The notes beneath the pieces were generated by a model. The model saw only the letters and a list, made by a program, of their open reading frames with translations. It had not been told where the DNA came from and made no database searches. The translations under genes and the position numbers were made by a program. This document shows positions 52,472 through 62,059 of a DNA stretch of 64,000 bases, piece by piece; the stretch's first letter is position 1; every line of letters begins with the position of its first letter. The stretch is taken from positions 3,844,001 to 3,908,000 of the forward strand of contig NZ_CP050453.1 of assembly GCF_014171575.1 (NCBI RefSeq), read 5' to 3'. The DNA is from Microbacterium sp. Se63.02b. Its GTDB lineage: Bacteria > Actinomycetota > Actinomycetes > Actinomycetales > Microbacteriaceae.

Positions 52472-54483
52472 TCAGCGGCCTCCGCGCTCCTCGCGACGCT
52501 GATCGTCCGCCGCGAGCCTGGCGAGCTCGGCGTTGTACTCCTCGAGCTCGGCATCCCCGGTGCGATCCGCGTGCCGGTCGCGGCGCTTCTGCAGCTTGGT
52601 GTCGCTGCGGCTCCACTGGATCGCCACCGTGATCGCGAGGATGAGGGTCGGGATCTCGCCGATCGACCAGGCGATGCCACCCCCCACGTACTGGTCTTCG
52701 AGGGGGCTCGCACCCCAGTCGCGGCCCATGGCTCCGAACCAGTCGGCGACCATGAGACCCTCTTGCATCATGATGGCGATGCCGAAGAACGCATGCATGG
52801 CCATCACGGCGATCAGGGTGATCAGACGCCCGGGGTAGGGCAGCCGGTACGGGACGGGGTCGACGCCGATCAGGCTCATCACGAACAGGTATCCCGAGAG
52901 CAGGAAGTGGATGACCATCCACTCGTGCCCGAGGTGCTCGAACATCGACCACCGCACGAGATCGGTGAAGTAGAAGGCCCACAGCGACAGGATGAAGATC
53001 GCCGCCGCGACGAACGGATGCGTCACGACGCGCGCGAACGGCGAGTGCACGGCCCACATGATCCATTCGCGCCCGCCCCTGGTGCCGTCGTCGCGCTTGT
53101 GGATGGCACGAAGGGCCAGAGTGATCGGGGCTCCGGAGACCAGCAGCAGCGGGATGGCCATCGACAGCATCATGTGCCCGAGCATGTGGATGCTGAACAG
53201 GTACTCCTGGTACGCGTTGATCGGGCCGCCCGTGACCCAGACGAGCATCAGCATCCCGAGCACCCAGAACACCGTGCGATGGATCGGCCAGCGGTCGCCG
53301 CGCAGGCGGAGACGCCGGACACCCGCGAGGTAGAAGAACAGTCCGAAGCCGGCAGCCACGAGCCAGAGCACGTCGATGTCCCATGCGGTGAACCAGCGCT
53401 CGAGCGTGAGCTCCGGCGGCAGCACCGAGCCGGTGAGGATCTGCGCGGGGGTCTGCGAGAACGCCGCGGTCTCCCCGGTGGGCGGAGGGGTGCGGGCGAG
53501 CGCGGCGGCGGCACCCGAGGCGAGTCCCATCAGCGCGACCTCGCACAACACGAGGAGCCAGAACCACCCGGCGGCCCGCGCACCGTGGAGCTTCGGGATG
53601 AGGCGGGCACGGTACCACGCGCCGAGCAGCCCCATCCCGCTCAGCAGTGCGACCTTCGCGAGCACGATCCAGCCGTACGGGGTGGTCCACAGCGCATCCC
53701 AGCTGCCCACGGCCACGATCGAACGAGTGACGCCCGAGACGGCGACCACGGCGAACGCCGCGATCGCGAGCGACGAGTAGCGCGCGACGAGGCGGGGACG
53801 TCGACGTCGCCACGCCCGCGCAGCAGCACGAGGAGCAGCAGACCGCCGAGCCAGACCGCGGCTCCGACCGTGTGCAGCAGGATCGAGTTGACCGCCATGT
53901 TGTGGCCGTCGAGGTCGCCGGCGTGCCCCTGTGTGGCGAGCGGGAGGAACGAGACCGCCGCGAGCAGCGCCGTGATGAGCGTGGGGGTCCACGAGCGCCA
54001 CGCGAACGCGAGCACGGTGATGATCGCGCCGAAGATGGTGGTGATGAGCCAGGACTGACCCAGTGGCAGCTCGAGCAGGAACCGGCCGAGCTGCGTGCCG
54101 AACTCGCGCTCGATGCTGAGCTTCGGGTTGAAGGCCGCCATGAAGGCGAGGAACCCGGCGAGGCCGGCGGAGACCGTGAAGACCGCGGCGCCGACCGAGG
54201 CGATGTTCAGCGCCGCGTCGAACGACCGGTCGCCCGCGCGCAAGCCGAACAGGGCGAGGACGAGCGAGCCGAGCATCACGGCACCCGAGATGTTCATCAC
54301 GAGCTTGGCCACCGGCGTGCCCCAGAGCACGAAGGCTCCGGGGTCCTGCAGGAGCGGCGGCTCGGCACCACCGCCGACGAGGAGGGCCAGCACGAGGGCC
54401 ACCAGGGCCGCGGCGAGGAGGATGACGATCCCGGCGATTCGATACGCCGAACTCCGACTCGTCGACTCGCTGCGGGAACTCAC
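52472..54483 (-). CDS. CopD-CtaG fusion: copper transport/cytochrome c oxidase assembly membrane protein (one frameshift)
   Basis: About 671 residues with some 15 membrane helices. The N-terminal half is CopD-like (FNPKLSIEREFGTQLGRFLL, TQGHAGDLDGHNMAVNSILL, HTVGAAVWLGGLLLLVLL), the C-terminal half is the actinobacterial CtaG/Caa3_CtaG type (FSIHMLGHMMLSMAIPLLLV, RWSMFEHLGHEWMVIHFLLS, with conserved His). One base is lost in 53794-53797; the second half resumes as RLVARYSSLAIAAFAVVAV. Such fusions deliver copper for oxidase assembly. ATG 54483. Confidence 0.87.
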
Positions 54484-54520
54484 CCCTCCAGCCTAGGCGC
54501 GCCCCGGAGTGAGAACGCAC

Positions 54521-54553
54521 GAAGGCCGCCCCCGCAGAACGGGGGCGGCCTTC
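54521..54553. terminator. terminator hairpin after the HU gene
   Basis: GAAGGCCGCCCCC and GGGGGCGGCCTTC form a perfect 13-bp stem with a 7-nt loop, 17 bp beyond the HU stop. Confidence 0.8.
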
Positions 54554-54569
54554 GGAAGGTGCGGCCTGA

Positions 54570-54857
54570 TTACTTGACGGCAGCCTTGAGCTTGGAGCCA
54601 GCGGTCACCTTGACGCGCTTGCCGGCCGGGATCTTGATCTCGGCGCCGGTCTGCGGGTTGCGACCAGTGCGAGCTGCCGTGTCGACCTGCTCGAAGGAGA
54701 TCCAGCCCGGGATGGAGACCTTGCTGCCCTTGGCAACAGCGTCGGAGACCGTGGCGAACAGCGAGTCGAGGACACCGGAGACGGTGGCCTGGCTCTGGCC
54801 GGTGGCGGAAGCGATGCTCGCGACGAGCTCGGTCTTGGTGATGGACTTGTCAGCCAT
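54570..54857 (-). CDS. hup: HU family DNA-binding protein
   Basis: Histone-like DNA-bending protein of 95 residues, without the long Lys/Ala tail of mycobacterial HupB. The family signature is GRNPQTGAEIKIPAGKRVKV, preceded by FEQVDTAARTG, and the N-terminus MADKSITKTELVASIASATG is typical. ATG 54857 has GGAGGATG in front. A minus-strand TACATT (54940-54935) is a possible -10. It ends in a strong terminator. The 280-bp upstream region, AT-richer than its surroundings near 54950-55030, holds no gene. Confidence 0.93.
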   Translation of the reverse strand: MADKSITKTELVASIASATGQSQATVSGVLDSLFATVSDAVAKGSKVSIPGWISFEQVDTAARTGRNPQTGAEIKIPAGKRVKVTAGSKLKAAVK

Positions 54858-55081
54858 GTCATCCTCCAGCGACGAAGGACCGTCGCATCGTTGTGGGTAT
54901 CGGAGCGGATGCTCCTGGTCTGTCGACCGCCTTGAATGTATCAACGACCACCCTGTTTTCCGCGTCATTTCGCGGGTTTTGGGCAATTACCTGGCGTGTC
55001 GCGTCACTTTCGTCACTCCAGTCACAGTTTTCGAGGGGGTTTCCTGACCCGGAGCCGCCTTCCGGAGGGTATCTGCACAAC

Positions 55082-55107
55082 GGAGGGACCTGTCCCGGAA
55101 TCCCTCC
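55082..55107 (-). terminator. hairpin downstream of TetR gene
   Basis: GGAGGGA and TCCCTCC can pair around an inner GGGA-CCTG-TCCC hairpin, 31 bp past the TetR stop. A likely terminator. Confidence 0.45.
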
Positions 55108-55137
55108 TCCGATACGCGGATCTCCTCCCCGGTGCGG

Positions 55138-55734
55138 TCAACGCGGCCGGTGCGCCTCGATCACCGACTGCGCCGTGCGTGCGAAGGCCGGACGCACCCG
55201 GTCGTCGCCGTCCAGATATCCGCCGACCAGTGCGGCGTCTCTGAGAAGGACCAGGGAGGCCGCGACATCCACGGGGTCCGTCAGCCCGGCGCCCTCGGCC
55301 ACGGACTGCAGCGTGCCGCGGAACCACTCCCGGTGCTCGTCGATGAGTCGGCGCACAGGGCCGTCCGCGTCGGGGTACTCGGCGGCCGCGTTGATGAAGG
55401 GACACCCGCGCGTGTGTCGTTCATGGATGTCGGTGGCGATGCCCTGGACCACGGCGTCGAGCAGGGCGTCGGGGTCGGTGACGCTCTCGCCCGCCGCGGT
55501 GAACATCGCGCGCAGCATCTCGTCCTCGCCGCCGAGGTACGCGAGCACGAGGTTCTCCTTGCCGCCGAACTGCTTGTACAGGGTGGCCCTGGTGACGCCC
55601 GCCTCCTCGATCACGCGGTCGACCCCGACCGTATGGATGCCCTCCTCGTAGAAGAGGCGGGTGGCGGCGTCGACCAGCCGGGCGCGGGCGGGGCTGGGGC
55701 GCTTCGTCGAGGCGTGCTTCGTCGTGGTGTTCAT
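55138..55734 (-). CDS. TetR family transcriptional regulator
   Basis: 198 residues. The helix-turn-helix is at about 20-60 (LVDAATRLFYEEGIHTVGVD, RVIEEAGVTRATLYKQFGGK). The ligand domain contains RGCPFINAAAEYPDADGPVR, typical of TetR proteins that control small hydrolases or oxidoreductases and resembling the TetR_C_11/YxaF group, where Cys may sense electrophiles. It is divergent from the alpha/beta hydrolase with an operator at 55811-55832. Confidence 0.88.
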   Translation of the reverse strand: MNTTTKHASTKRPSPARARLVDAATRLFYEEGIHTVGVDRVIEEAGVTRATLYKQFGGKENLVLAYLGGEDEMLRAMFTAAGESVTDPDALLDAVVQGIATDIHERHTRGCPFINAAAEYPDADGPVRRLIDEHREWFRGTLQSVAEGAGLTDPVDVAASLVLLRDAALVGGYLDGDDRVRPAFARTAQSVIEAHRPR

Positions 55735-55810
55735 GATGGTCCTCCCTCATCGTGGCATCCGAACCGCGACATCCGATCGACGACTTCAGGGATTCGGGGA
55801 ATACCTTGCA

Positions 55811-55832
55811 GTAGATAGAACGTTCGGTCTAC
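55811..55832. promoter_or_regulatory. TetR operator between divergent genes
   Basis: GTAGA-TA-GAACGTTC-GG-TCTAC: the outer 5-bp arms and the central 8-bp dyad pair around one axis, 18 of 22 positions symmetric. Confidence 0.65.
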
Positions 55833-55884
55833 TATCAGCGTAACGCACTCCCGGAGCGGGAGGCCGAACAGAGAGAAGAAGATC

Positions 55885-56711
55885 ATGAACACGGCAACCA
55901 AGACCCCCATCGTCCTCATCCACGGGCTCTGGATGACCCCCGCGAGCTGGAACACCTGGGCCGAGCGGTACCGCGCCGAGGGGCACGAGGTCATCGTCCC
56001 CGGGTGGCCCGGCATCGACGACCGCTCAGTGGAGGACATCCGCCGCGACCCGTCCGCCCTGAAGGGCATCGGCCTGACGCAGATCGTCGACCACTACGAG
56101 CACATCATCCGCGCCCTCCCGGTGAAGCCGATCATCATGGGCCACTCGTTCGGCGGGGTGATCACCCAGATGCTCGCCGACCGCGGCGTCGGGGCCGCCT
56201 ACGTGGGCGTCGCCCCTGGCCAGACGGCAGGAATCACGACCCTCCCCTGTCGACGCTGTGGACGGGCACCCCGATCCTCTCGAACCCCTTCGGCCGCAAC
56301 GGCGCCAAGCCGCTGTCGAAGCGCCACTTCCACTTCACGTTCGGCAACGACCTCAGCCGCGCCGCGTCCGACCGCCTCTGGGAGGAGTTCGCGGTGAACT
56401 CCTACAACCGGGTCTTCTTCGAGGGCGTGACATCGGCGTTCGACGAGAAGGGCGGCGTGACGCACGTCGACTACGCCCGCGCCGACCGCGCCCCGCTCTA
56501 CATCATCACGGGCGAGATCGACCATGTCGTGCCGCCGGCCATCGGCCGCGCGATCGTGCGCAAGTACCGCTCGACGGGGAGTCCCGCGACCGTCGACCAC
56601 AAGGAGTACCCCGGCCGCACGCACCGGCTGGTCAGCCAGGAAGGGTGGGAGGAGATCGCCGATGACGCCCTCGCCTGGGCGGTCGCACACACCACGACAT
56701 CCGTCGCGTGA
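55885..56711 (+). CDS. alpha/beta hydrolase (one frameshift)
   Basis: About 275 residues. The oxyanion segment is IVLIHGLWMTPASWNTWAER, the nucleophile GHSFGGVITQMLADRG, and the late His in EYPGRTHRLVSQEGW; the acid is probably the Asp in ITGEIDHVVPP. One base is lost in 56244-56247, after which LSTLWTGTPILSNPFGRNGA continues in the next frame. Relatives are often called non-heme chloroperoxidase-like or simple esterases. Probably induced when the adjacent TetR releases its operator. Confidence 0.83.
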
Positions 56712-56750
56712 CGTCGGGAACCGGAGAGGGCGCGCCGGGCCGGGAGACGC

Positions 56751-56784
56751 GAAAGGGCGAGGATCCGAAGATCCTCGCCCTTTC
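56751..56784. terminator. bidirectional terminator with CGAA tetraloop
   Basis: GAAAGGGCGAGGATC and its exact complement form a 15-bp stem closed by CGAA, between the hydrolase stop and the rpsN stop. Confidence 0.85.
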
Positions 56785-56793
56785 AGTTGCGAC

Positions 56794-57098
56794 TTACCAG
56801 CTCGACTTGGTCACGCCGGGCAGCTCGCCACGGTGCGCCATGTCACGGAAGCGGACACGCGAGATGCCGAACTTCGTGAGGACACCGCGGGGCGGCCGTC
56901 GATGACGTCGCGCGAACGCACGCGAGCCGGCGACGCGTTGCGCGGCAGCTTCTGCAGGCCGACGCGGGCGGCCTCGCGGGCCTCGTCGGTGGCGTTCGGG
57001 TCGATCAGGGTCTTCTTCAGCTCGGCACGACGCTCGGCGTAGCGCTCGACGATGACCTTGCGCTGCTCGTTGCGCGCGATCTTGCTCTTCTTAGCCAT
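56794..57098 (-). CDS. rpsN: 30S ribosomal protein S14, zinc-independent type (one frameshift)
   Basis: 101 residues, the long form of S14 without the CxxC zinc motif. The start MAKKSKIARNEQRKVIVERY and the block KLPRNASPARVRSRDVIDGR are diagnostic. One C is missing in the run at 56889-56892; the corrected end is RGVLTKFGISRVRFRDMAHR and GELPGVTKSSW to a TAA at 56796-56794. Since the protein is essential unless a second copy exists, a real disruption is unlikely. Last gene of the rpmB-rpmG-rpsN operon. Confidence 0.93.
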
Positions 57099-57101
57099 GG
57101 A

Positions 57102-57272
57102 TCAACGCTCCTCTCGGAATTCGACGTGCTGACGGATGACCGGGTCGTACTTCTTGAGCACGAGGCGGTCGGGGGTGTTGCGGCGGTTCTTCTTGGTCAC
57201 GTACGTGTAACCCGTACCCGCCGTCGAACGCAGCTTGATGATCGGACGGACGTCCTGAGCCTTCTTGGCCAT
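57102..57272 (-). CDS. rpmG: 50S ribosomal protein L33, cysteine-free type
   Basis: 56 residues. It begins MAKKAQDVRPIIKLRSTAGT and includes TYVTKKNRRNTPDRLVLKKY, an unmistakable L33. The two CxxC pairs of the zinc form are absent. Its ATG (57272-57270) shares one base with the rpmB stop (TAATG), and rpsN starts 3 bp after it, so the three genes are tightly coupled. Confidence 0.95.
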   Translation of the reverse strand: MAKKAQDVRPIIKLRSTAGTGYTYVTKKNRRNTPDRLVLKKYDPVIRQHVEFREER

Positions 57273-57508
57273 TAGAGCTTCACACCCTTCGCCTGGAGGT
57301 CCTTGACGACGTTCTCGATGCCGCGGACGTCGATCACCTTGATGCCCTTGGCGGACACGTTGAGCGTGATCTTACGACCGAGCGACGGGACGAAATACGT
57401 CTTCTTCTGCACGTTCGGGTCGAAGCGACGCTTCGTCCGGCGGTGCGAGTGCGAGACGTTGTGTCCGAAGCCGGGAACAGCTCCGGTCACCTGGCACACT
57501 GCTGCCAT
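57272..57508 (-). CDS. rpmB: 50S ribosomal protein L28, cysteine-poor type
   Basis: 78 residues. GHNVSHSHRRTKRRFDPNVQ is the L28 signature. Only one Cys (residue 5) is present, where the zinc form has paired cysteines. GAAGGAG precedes ATG 57508. First gene of the operon. In many actinobacteria such Cys-poor L28-L33-S14 sets are controlled by Zur; no Zur box is recognisable in the 140 bp upstream. Confidence 0.95.
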   Translation of the reverse strand: MAAVCQVTGAVPGFGHNVSHSHRRTKRRFDPNVQKKTYFVPSLGRKITLNVSAKGIKVIDVRGIENVVKDLQAKGVKL

Positions 57509-57618
57509 GATGTGACTCCTTCTATACCGTGAGACCGGACGGCCTCACCCAAGATCCCTTGTCTGCACGCAACCCCACCACGCCCGATCTCTCGGTCACT
57601 GAGGGGGAAGCACGCGAA

Positions 57619-57640
57619 CTGCGCACAGGAGTGTGCGCAG
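57619..57640 (-). terminator. hairpin after the mpg gene
   Basis: CTGCGCAC and GTGCGCAG form a perfect 8-bp stem with a 6-nt loop, 9 bp past the glycosylase stop. Confidence 0.5.
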
Positions 57641-57648
57641 ACGAAGAG

Positions 57649-58373
57649 TCAGTCTAGCACGGCGCCGGACACCCCGAGAGCCGCCGCCTCCTTGGCACCG
57701 CGACCCCATCGGAACGACGAGACCGTGGGGTCGCCGTCGATCCAGAAGCGCCAGGGGAACGCCGCGGTTCCTGCGATGCCGGCCACACCGACCCGCGGGC
57801 CCGTGGCCACGTCGCTGCGCCGGGACCCCAGCCACAGCTCGGCCGTGGCTCCGTGCCGTTCGAGAGCCGTGATCGCATCGATACCGTCGTGGATCGGATG
57901 CCGGAGTCCGACCGCCTGTCCGAGCCGACCGGGACCGCGGGCCAGGTCTCGGAGCGTCGCGCGGCTCAGCGGCGCGGTCGCGTTCCGGCGCCGCGCTGCC
58001 GCATCCACACCGGACACGATCTCGCCCGCCCGCAGCAGCACACCGTCGCCCTGCCCCTCCGGTCCGCAGGCGACGTTGATGCAGGAGTGGATGCCGTGGC
58101 TCAGGTACACGTACAGATGCCCCGGCTCCCCCACATCGTGGCGTTGCGCGCCGTCCGCCCCATCCGCGCATGCGACCCCGGATCGGCACGGTCCCCCGTG
58201 CCCTGTCCGTGGTAGGCCTCGACCTCGGTGATGCGCACCCGCACCTCGACCGCCCGTCCGTGCTCGACCACGACGGTCCGCAGCTCTCCACCGAGGAGCG
58301 ACGGAGCGACCTCGACGGCCGAGCCCCCGACGTCGTCTCTGGTCGCTCGACGCAGTGCTTCCGGCGCGGGCAT
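57649..58373 (-). CDS. mpg: DNA-3-methyladenine glycosylase, Mpg/AAG family (one frameshift)
   Basis: Base-excision repair enzyme of about 241 residues that removes alkylated purines. The catalytic region is ITEVEAYHGQGTGDRADPGS with the Glu of the family, followed by RTARNATMW and GHLYVYLSHGIHSCINVACG, then LLRAGEI and LARGPGRLGQAVGL. One base is missing in the run 58128-58132. ATG 58373 is 1 bp after the stop of the membrane-anchored protein gene, suggesting translational coupling, although the functions seem unrelated. Confidence 0.88.
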
Positions 58374-58374
58374 C

Positions 58375-60230
58375 TCAGAACCGCGGAGCCGTCTGGCACC
58401 AGGACGCGTCGAAGCCGGTCAGGGCCACGATCTCCTTGCCCGACTCCATGTCGATCAGGTGCGTCTCGACGTTCTCGGGGAGCGGCAGCAGCATCCCGTC
58501 GTAGGCGTTGTTGGCCAGGTCAGGGGCGACGACGACCGCGGCGTACTGGCCGCTCGGCGACGCGCATGCCTGCAGGATCGAGTCCGTCGAGCCGACCTCG
58601 ACCAGGGGCGTGGCCGTGCCGTCGTCGTCGACCCGGATGACGGCCTGTCCGACCGGGAGTCCCGCATCGTCGCGCGCGACGACGTGGCGGAGTGTCCCCC
58701 GGGGTACGGCGTGATCGAGGTGGCCGTGCCGTAGTCGGGGTCGGATGCCGCGAGCGGCTGCTCCGACCCGTCGGCGAGGTCGAGCTCGACCACCGACCCG
58801 TCGAGCCGTTCCACGATCGCCGTATAGGTTCCTCGGGAGATGCCCTGGATCGTCGCCGCGAGGCCCAGCGACTGCACGCCCGCGTCGCTCGAGCGGTCGA
58901 CGAGCGACAGCGCCCCGTCGAAGTCGATGAACAGCACGGCAGCACTGTCGGGAACGAACTGCCACACGAAGACGCTGGCCTCCGCGCCGGCGACCTCGAT
59001 GATCTGCGGTGCGTCCTTGCCGCTCAACGACTGCGTGACCAGCACGCTCGCCCGGCCCTCGTCGTCGCTCAGCTCACGGTCGGAGTAGCTGTAGCCGACG
59101 AGCCCACCGCGCTCCGACACCTGGATCGCACCGACGTGGCCGTCGCCCGGGAGCGTCAGTTCGCGCTGGTTCTTCCCGTCGCGGTCCATCACGAGCAGCT
59201 GAGAGCCGTCTTCGTCGCCGACCGAGACCACCAGCTGCGTCGACGTGGCACGGAAGTCGTTGATCTTGTCGTTCTCGTAGACCGGCACCGCCTTCTCGCC
59301 GCTGAGATCGGTGAGGAAGATCTTGTCCTTGCCCTCGACATCGCGGCGCAGCAGGAAGATGGAGGATGCCGGAGTGCTGAAGGTCGTCGTCAACGTGGTC
59401 GTCGGCCCGCCGCCGGCACCGCTCACGCCTGCGACCCGGATCGTGTATTCGGTCGCGTCGTCGAGCGGCACCGTGAACCGCACGCCGACACCGCGACCGG
59501 AGGCATCGACCGTGAACGGCACGGCGGGATCGACCGTCACCTGCTTCGGATCGATGTCGGCGAGCGCCTGATTCGCGGTCAGGATGACACGGCTCCCCGA
59601 CGACTCGATCGCCTGAGCCGCATCGACCTGCACGTCGCTGATCCGCGGACCCTGCAGCAGGCTCGCGATGCCGAGCCCGGTGCCGACGAGCACCAGGACC
59701 CCGAGCACCGCCGCGAGCGTGAGGACGAAGCGTCGGGGCGGCACGGAGGTGCGCGTGACCGATTCGGCGGAGGGGATGCGGGGCGCCGGCTGTTCCGAGT
59801 CGACGTCTGGCCGCTCCTCTTCGGCGGGGTCGACCGGGGTCGCGCCCACGAAGACGGGGTCGGTGGCGAGCGGGACAGCCGGAAGCGCCGTCGCCTCGGC
59901 ATCCTCTCGGGCCGCGGCCTCGAACGCCGCCATCTTGCGCGCGGCGGCCTCCTGCTCCGCGACCTCACGGTCGCCGGCCTCACGGACGGCGGCCTCGCGC
60001 GCTGCCGCCTCACGCGCAGCGGATTCGTCATCCGCCGCCTCGTCGGCGTCGGCATCCGACGCGGCGCGGGCATCCGACTGCTCGTCGCCGTGGGCGGCGA
60101 GACCCGACGTCGCGGCCGCGCGCTCGATCCGCTCGGCCTCCTCGCGCTCGGCGGCCTCGCGCGCGGCACGCAGCTCCGCACGCGTGCGCGGCACGGCGGG
60201 CACCTCGGGGCGCTCGTCGTCAATACTCAT
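58375..60230 (-). CDS. membrane-anchored protein with coiled-coil N-terminus and beta-propeller-like outer domain (one frameshift)
   Basis: About 618 residues, no named family recognised. Residues 1-170 are Ala/Glu/Arg-rich and likely coiled coil (AREAAAREAAVREAGDREVA). One membrane segment follows (RFVLTLAAVLGVLVLVGTGL, about 180-205). Outside, an Ig-like region (VQVDAAQAIESSGSRVILTA) leads to repeats that resemble propeller blades (KIFLTDLSGEKAVPVYENDK, SQLLVMDRDGKNQRELTLPG). One base is lost near 58697-58701; the end reads ASPSGQYAAVVVAPDLANNA. ATG 60230 lies within the 3' end of the TIGR03943-type gene. Confidence 0.65.
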
Positions 60231-61026
60231 AGGGGTCCCCGGGCTCGTCGATCGCGACGACGTCGGTCGGTTCGATGCGGAGCTTGCCATCGGCATCGGC
60301 CCGCACTGTCCCCGTGACCTCGACCCACTGGCCCGTCGCATAGTCGCCCTTGTCGACGTCGACCGGCAGGGCGGCGGTCTGCGCATCGATCACGCAGTGC
60401 GTGATGACCAGGCGCGTGAGGTTCACGTCGTCGCCGGAGGACCCCGGCGTCACGAAGCCCGTGAGCGTCACCGCGGTGCCGTCGTACGCCGCCGTGTTCG
60501 TGGACGCCGCGAAGACGGCGGCCCAGTCGCCGACCCCGAACGTGGAGGTGTCGGCCGCACCGAGCGCGACCGTGTCGGCGCCCGCGAACAGCGCGGTCTG
60601 CTCCCCCGCGCGAGACATGGCGAGTTGGACCGACAGCGATGCCGGAGGAAGCACGAGCGCTGCCGCGACGACTCCCGTGGCGATCACACCACCGGCGATC
60701 GCCGTGACACCGGACAGAGACCGCCGGGCCGAAGACGTGGGGCGATGATCGCCGTGGTCGGGGTGCTCCGCGGCCTCGGCGACCGGTCCGTGATCGTGCC
60801 CGTGGTCACCCTCTTCACCGAGGGGGAGCGTGCAGGACCAGATCGCGCCGGCGAGGGTGACGACGGCTGCGGCACAGGCGAACCACACCGACTCGGGGCT
60901 GATGTAGAGGGTCAGCCGTCCGGTGAGTCCGAGCCCGAGCGTGACGACCGAGATGACGGCGGCGAGCCCCACACCCAGCCAGCGGGTGCCGAGTGCGCGG
61001 GCACGCGTCCTGGTCTGCTCAGACAA
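60220..61026 (-). CDS. TIGR03943-type putative permease subunit with His-rich loop
   Basis: 268 residues. Two N-terminal membrane segments (WLGVGLAAVISVVTLGLGLT, LYISPESVWFACAAAVVTLA) are followed by a cytoplasmic His/Asp loop (EEGDHGHDHGPVAEAAEHPD), a third segment, and a soluble C-terminal domain with TLTGFVTPGS and VITHCVIDAQTAALPV, a TIGR03943 hallmark. TTG 61026 is taken as start, overlapping the permease gene by 8 bp. These proteins pair with a DUF318-type permease, as here, and the His loop suggests a metal. Confidence 0.78.
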   Translation of the reverse strand: MSEQTRTRARALGTRWLGVGLAAVISVVTLGLGLTGRLTLYISPESVWFACAAAVVTLAGAIWSCTLPLGEEGDHGHDHGPVAEAAEHPDHGDHRPTSSARRSLSGVTAIAGGVIATGVVAAALVLPPASLSVQLAMSRAGEQTALFAGADTVALGAADTSTFGVGDWAAVFAASTNTAAYDGTAVTLTGFVTPGSSGDDVNLTRLVITHCVIDAQTAALPVDVDKGDYATGQWVEVTGTVRADADGKLRIEPTDVVAIDEPGDPYEY

Positions 61027-62059
61027 AGACGTTCACCCCGATCCCGATCGCGAAGGCCGAGGCGAGGACGATGCCGACGATCCCGACGAGCGTGCGGCCG
61101 GTGAAGGTCGTGCGCATGAGCGCGAGCATCTTGATGTCGACCAGGGGTCCGACCAGAAGGAACGCGACGATCGCCCCGGAGGAGAACGTCGATGCGAACG
61201 ACAGCGCGAAGAAGGCATCGACGTTCGAGCAGATGGCGACGGTCATCGCGAGGACCATCATCGCGACGATCGACAGCACCGGGTTCGACCCGATCGCGAG
61301 CAGCATCTCTCGCGGGATCAGCACCTGGACGGCCCCGGCGAGCGCGGATCCGATCACGAGGGCGGGCATCACGGCGCGCAGCTCGACGAGGAACTGCGTG
61401 AGGCTGCGGCGCACCGGCGTGCCCGGTTCGTGCGTCACACGGTCGCACGTGTCGACGAACCGCTGCGTGAGCATGCCGTCGGGGTCGGGGTGCCGACTGT
61501 AGATCCAGCCGATCAGGTTCGCGATGAGGTATCCGCCCACCAGGCGCGCCACCAGGATGCCGCCGTCCCACCCGAACGCCGCGTGCGTGGTGAGGATCAC
61601 GATCGGGTTGACGATGGGCGCCGCGATCAGGAACGTCATGGCCTCGGCCGGTGCGAGCCCGCGCATCATGAGTCCGCGGGCGAAGGGCACGTTGCCGCAC
61701 TCGCACACCGGGATCAGCATGCCCAGCAGCGACAGCACAGCGCGTCGGGCCCAGGCGCGTTTCGGCAGCCAGCGGTGGATCACGTCGGCCGGCAGCCACA
61801 CCTGCACCACGATCGACAGCAGCACGCCGAGGACCACGAAGGGCAGGGCCTCGATCAGGACGCTGAGAGCGAGGGTCAGGCCGTCCTGCGCGCGAGTAGG
61901 CAAGGAGGCGGGGAAGAGGGTCGGCAGGAAGGCGTCGATCAGGAACAGCGCAGCGATGATGACGGCACCGAGGCCGAGACCGATCCATGCCGAGCGCGGC
62001 GAGGCGCTCGGGCGGTGCGTGTGACCGTGTCGGGTCGCCGTGCCTGCCGAGGGGCTCAC
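61019..62059 (-). CDS. permease, DUF318/YraQ type
   Basis: 346 residues with about nine membrane segments. The family hallmark PVCECGNVPFARGLMMRGLA holds two Cys, likely metal or redox ligands, and AAPIVNPIVILTTHAAFGWD and TVAICSNVDAFFALSFAST are the matching second-half motifs. A His/Thr lead (TATRHGHTHRPS) precedes the first segment. GTG 62059 overlaps the Zur stop as GTGA, so the two are coupled. The partner is the TIGR03943-type protein. The transported species is unknown; zinc or another metal is inferred from the regulator. Confidence 0.82.
   Translation of the reverse strand: MSPSAGTATRHGHTHRPSASPRSAWIGLGLGAVIIAALFLIDAFLPTLFPASLPTRAQDGLTLALSVLIEALPFVVLGVLLSIVVQVWLPADVIHRWLPKRAWARRAVLSLLGMLIPVCECGNVPFARGLMMRGLAPAEAMTFLIAAPIVNPIVILTTHAAFGWDGGILVARLVGGYLIANLIGWIYSRHPDPDGMLTQRFVDTCDRVTHEPGTPVRRSLTQFLVELRAVMPALVIGSALAGAVQVLIPREMLLAIGSNPVLSIVAMMVLAMTVAICSNVDAFFALSFASTFSSGAIVAFLLVGPLVDIKMLALMRTTFTGRTLVGIVGIVLASAFAIGIGVNVFV

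Noticed and set aside
57509..57648. Zur box before rpmB
   Set aside because: No AT-rich dyad like the actinobacterial Zur consensus is present; only the mpg terminator hairpin and a GC-rich leader are seen.
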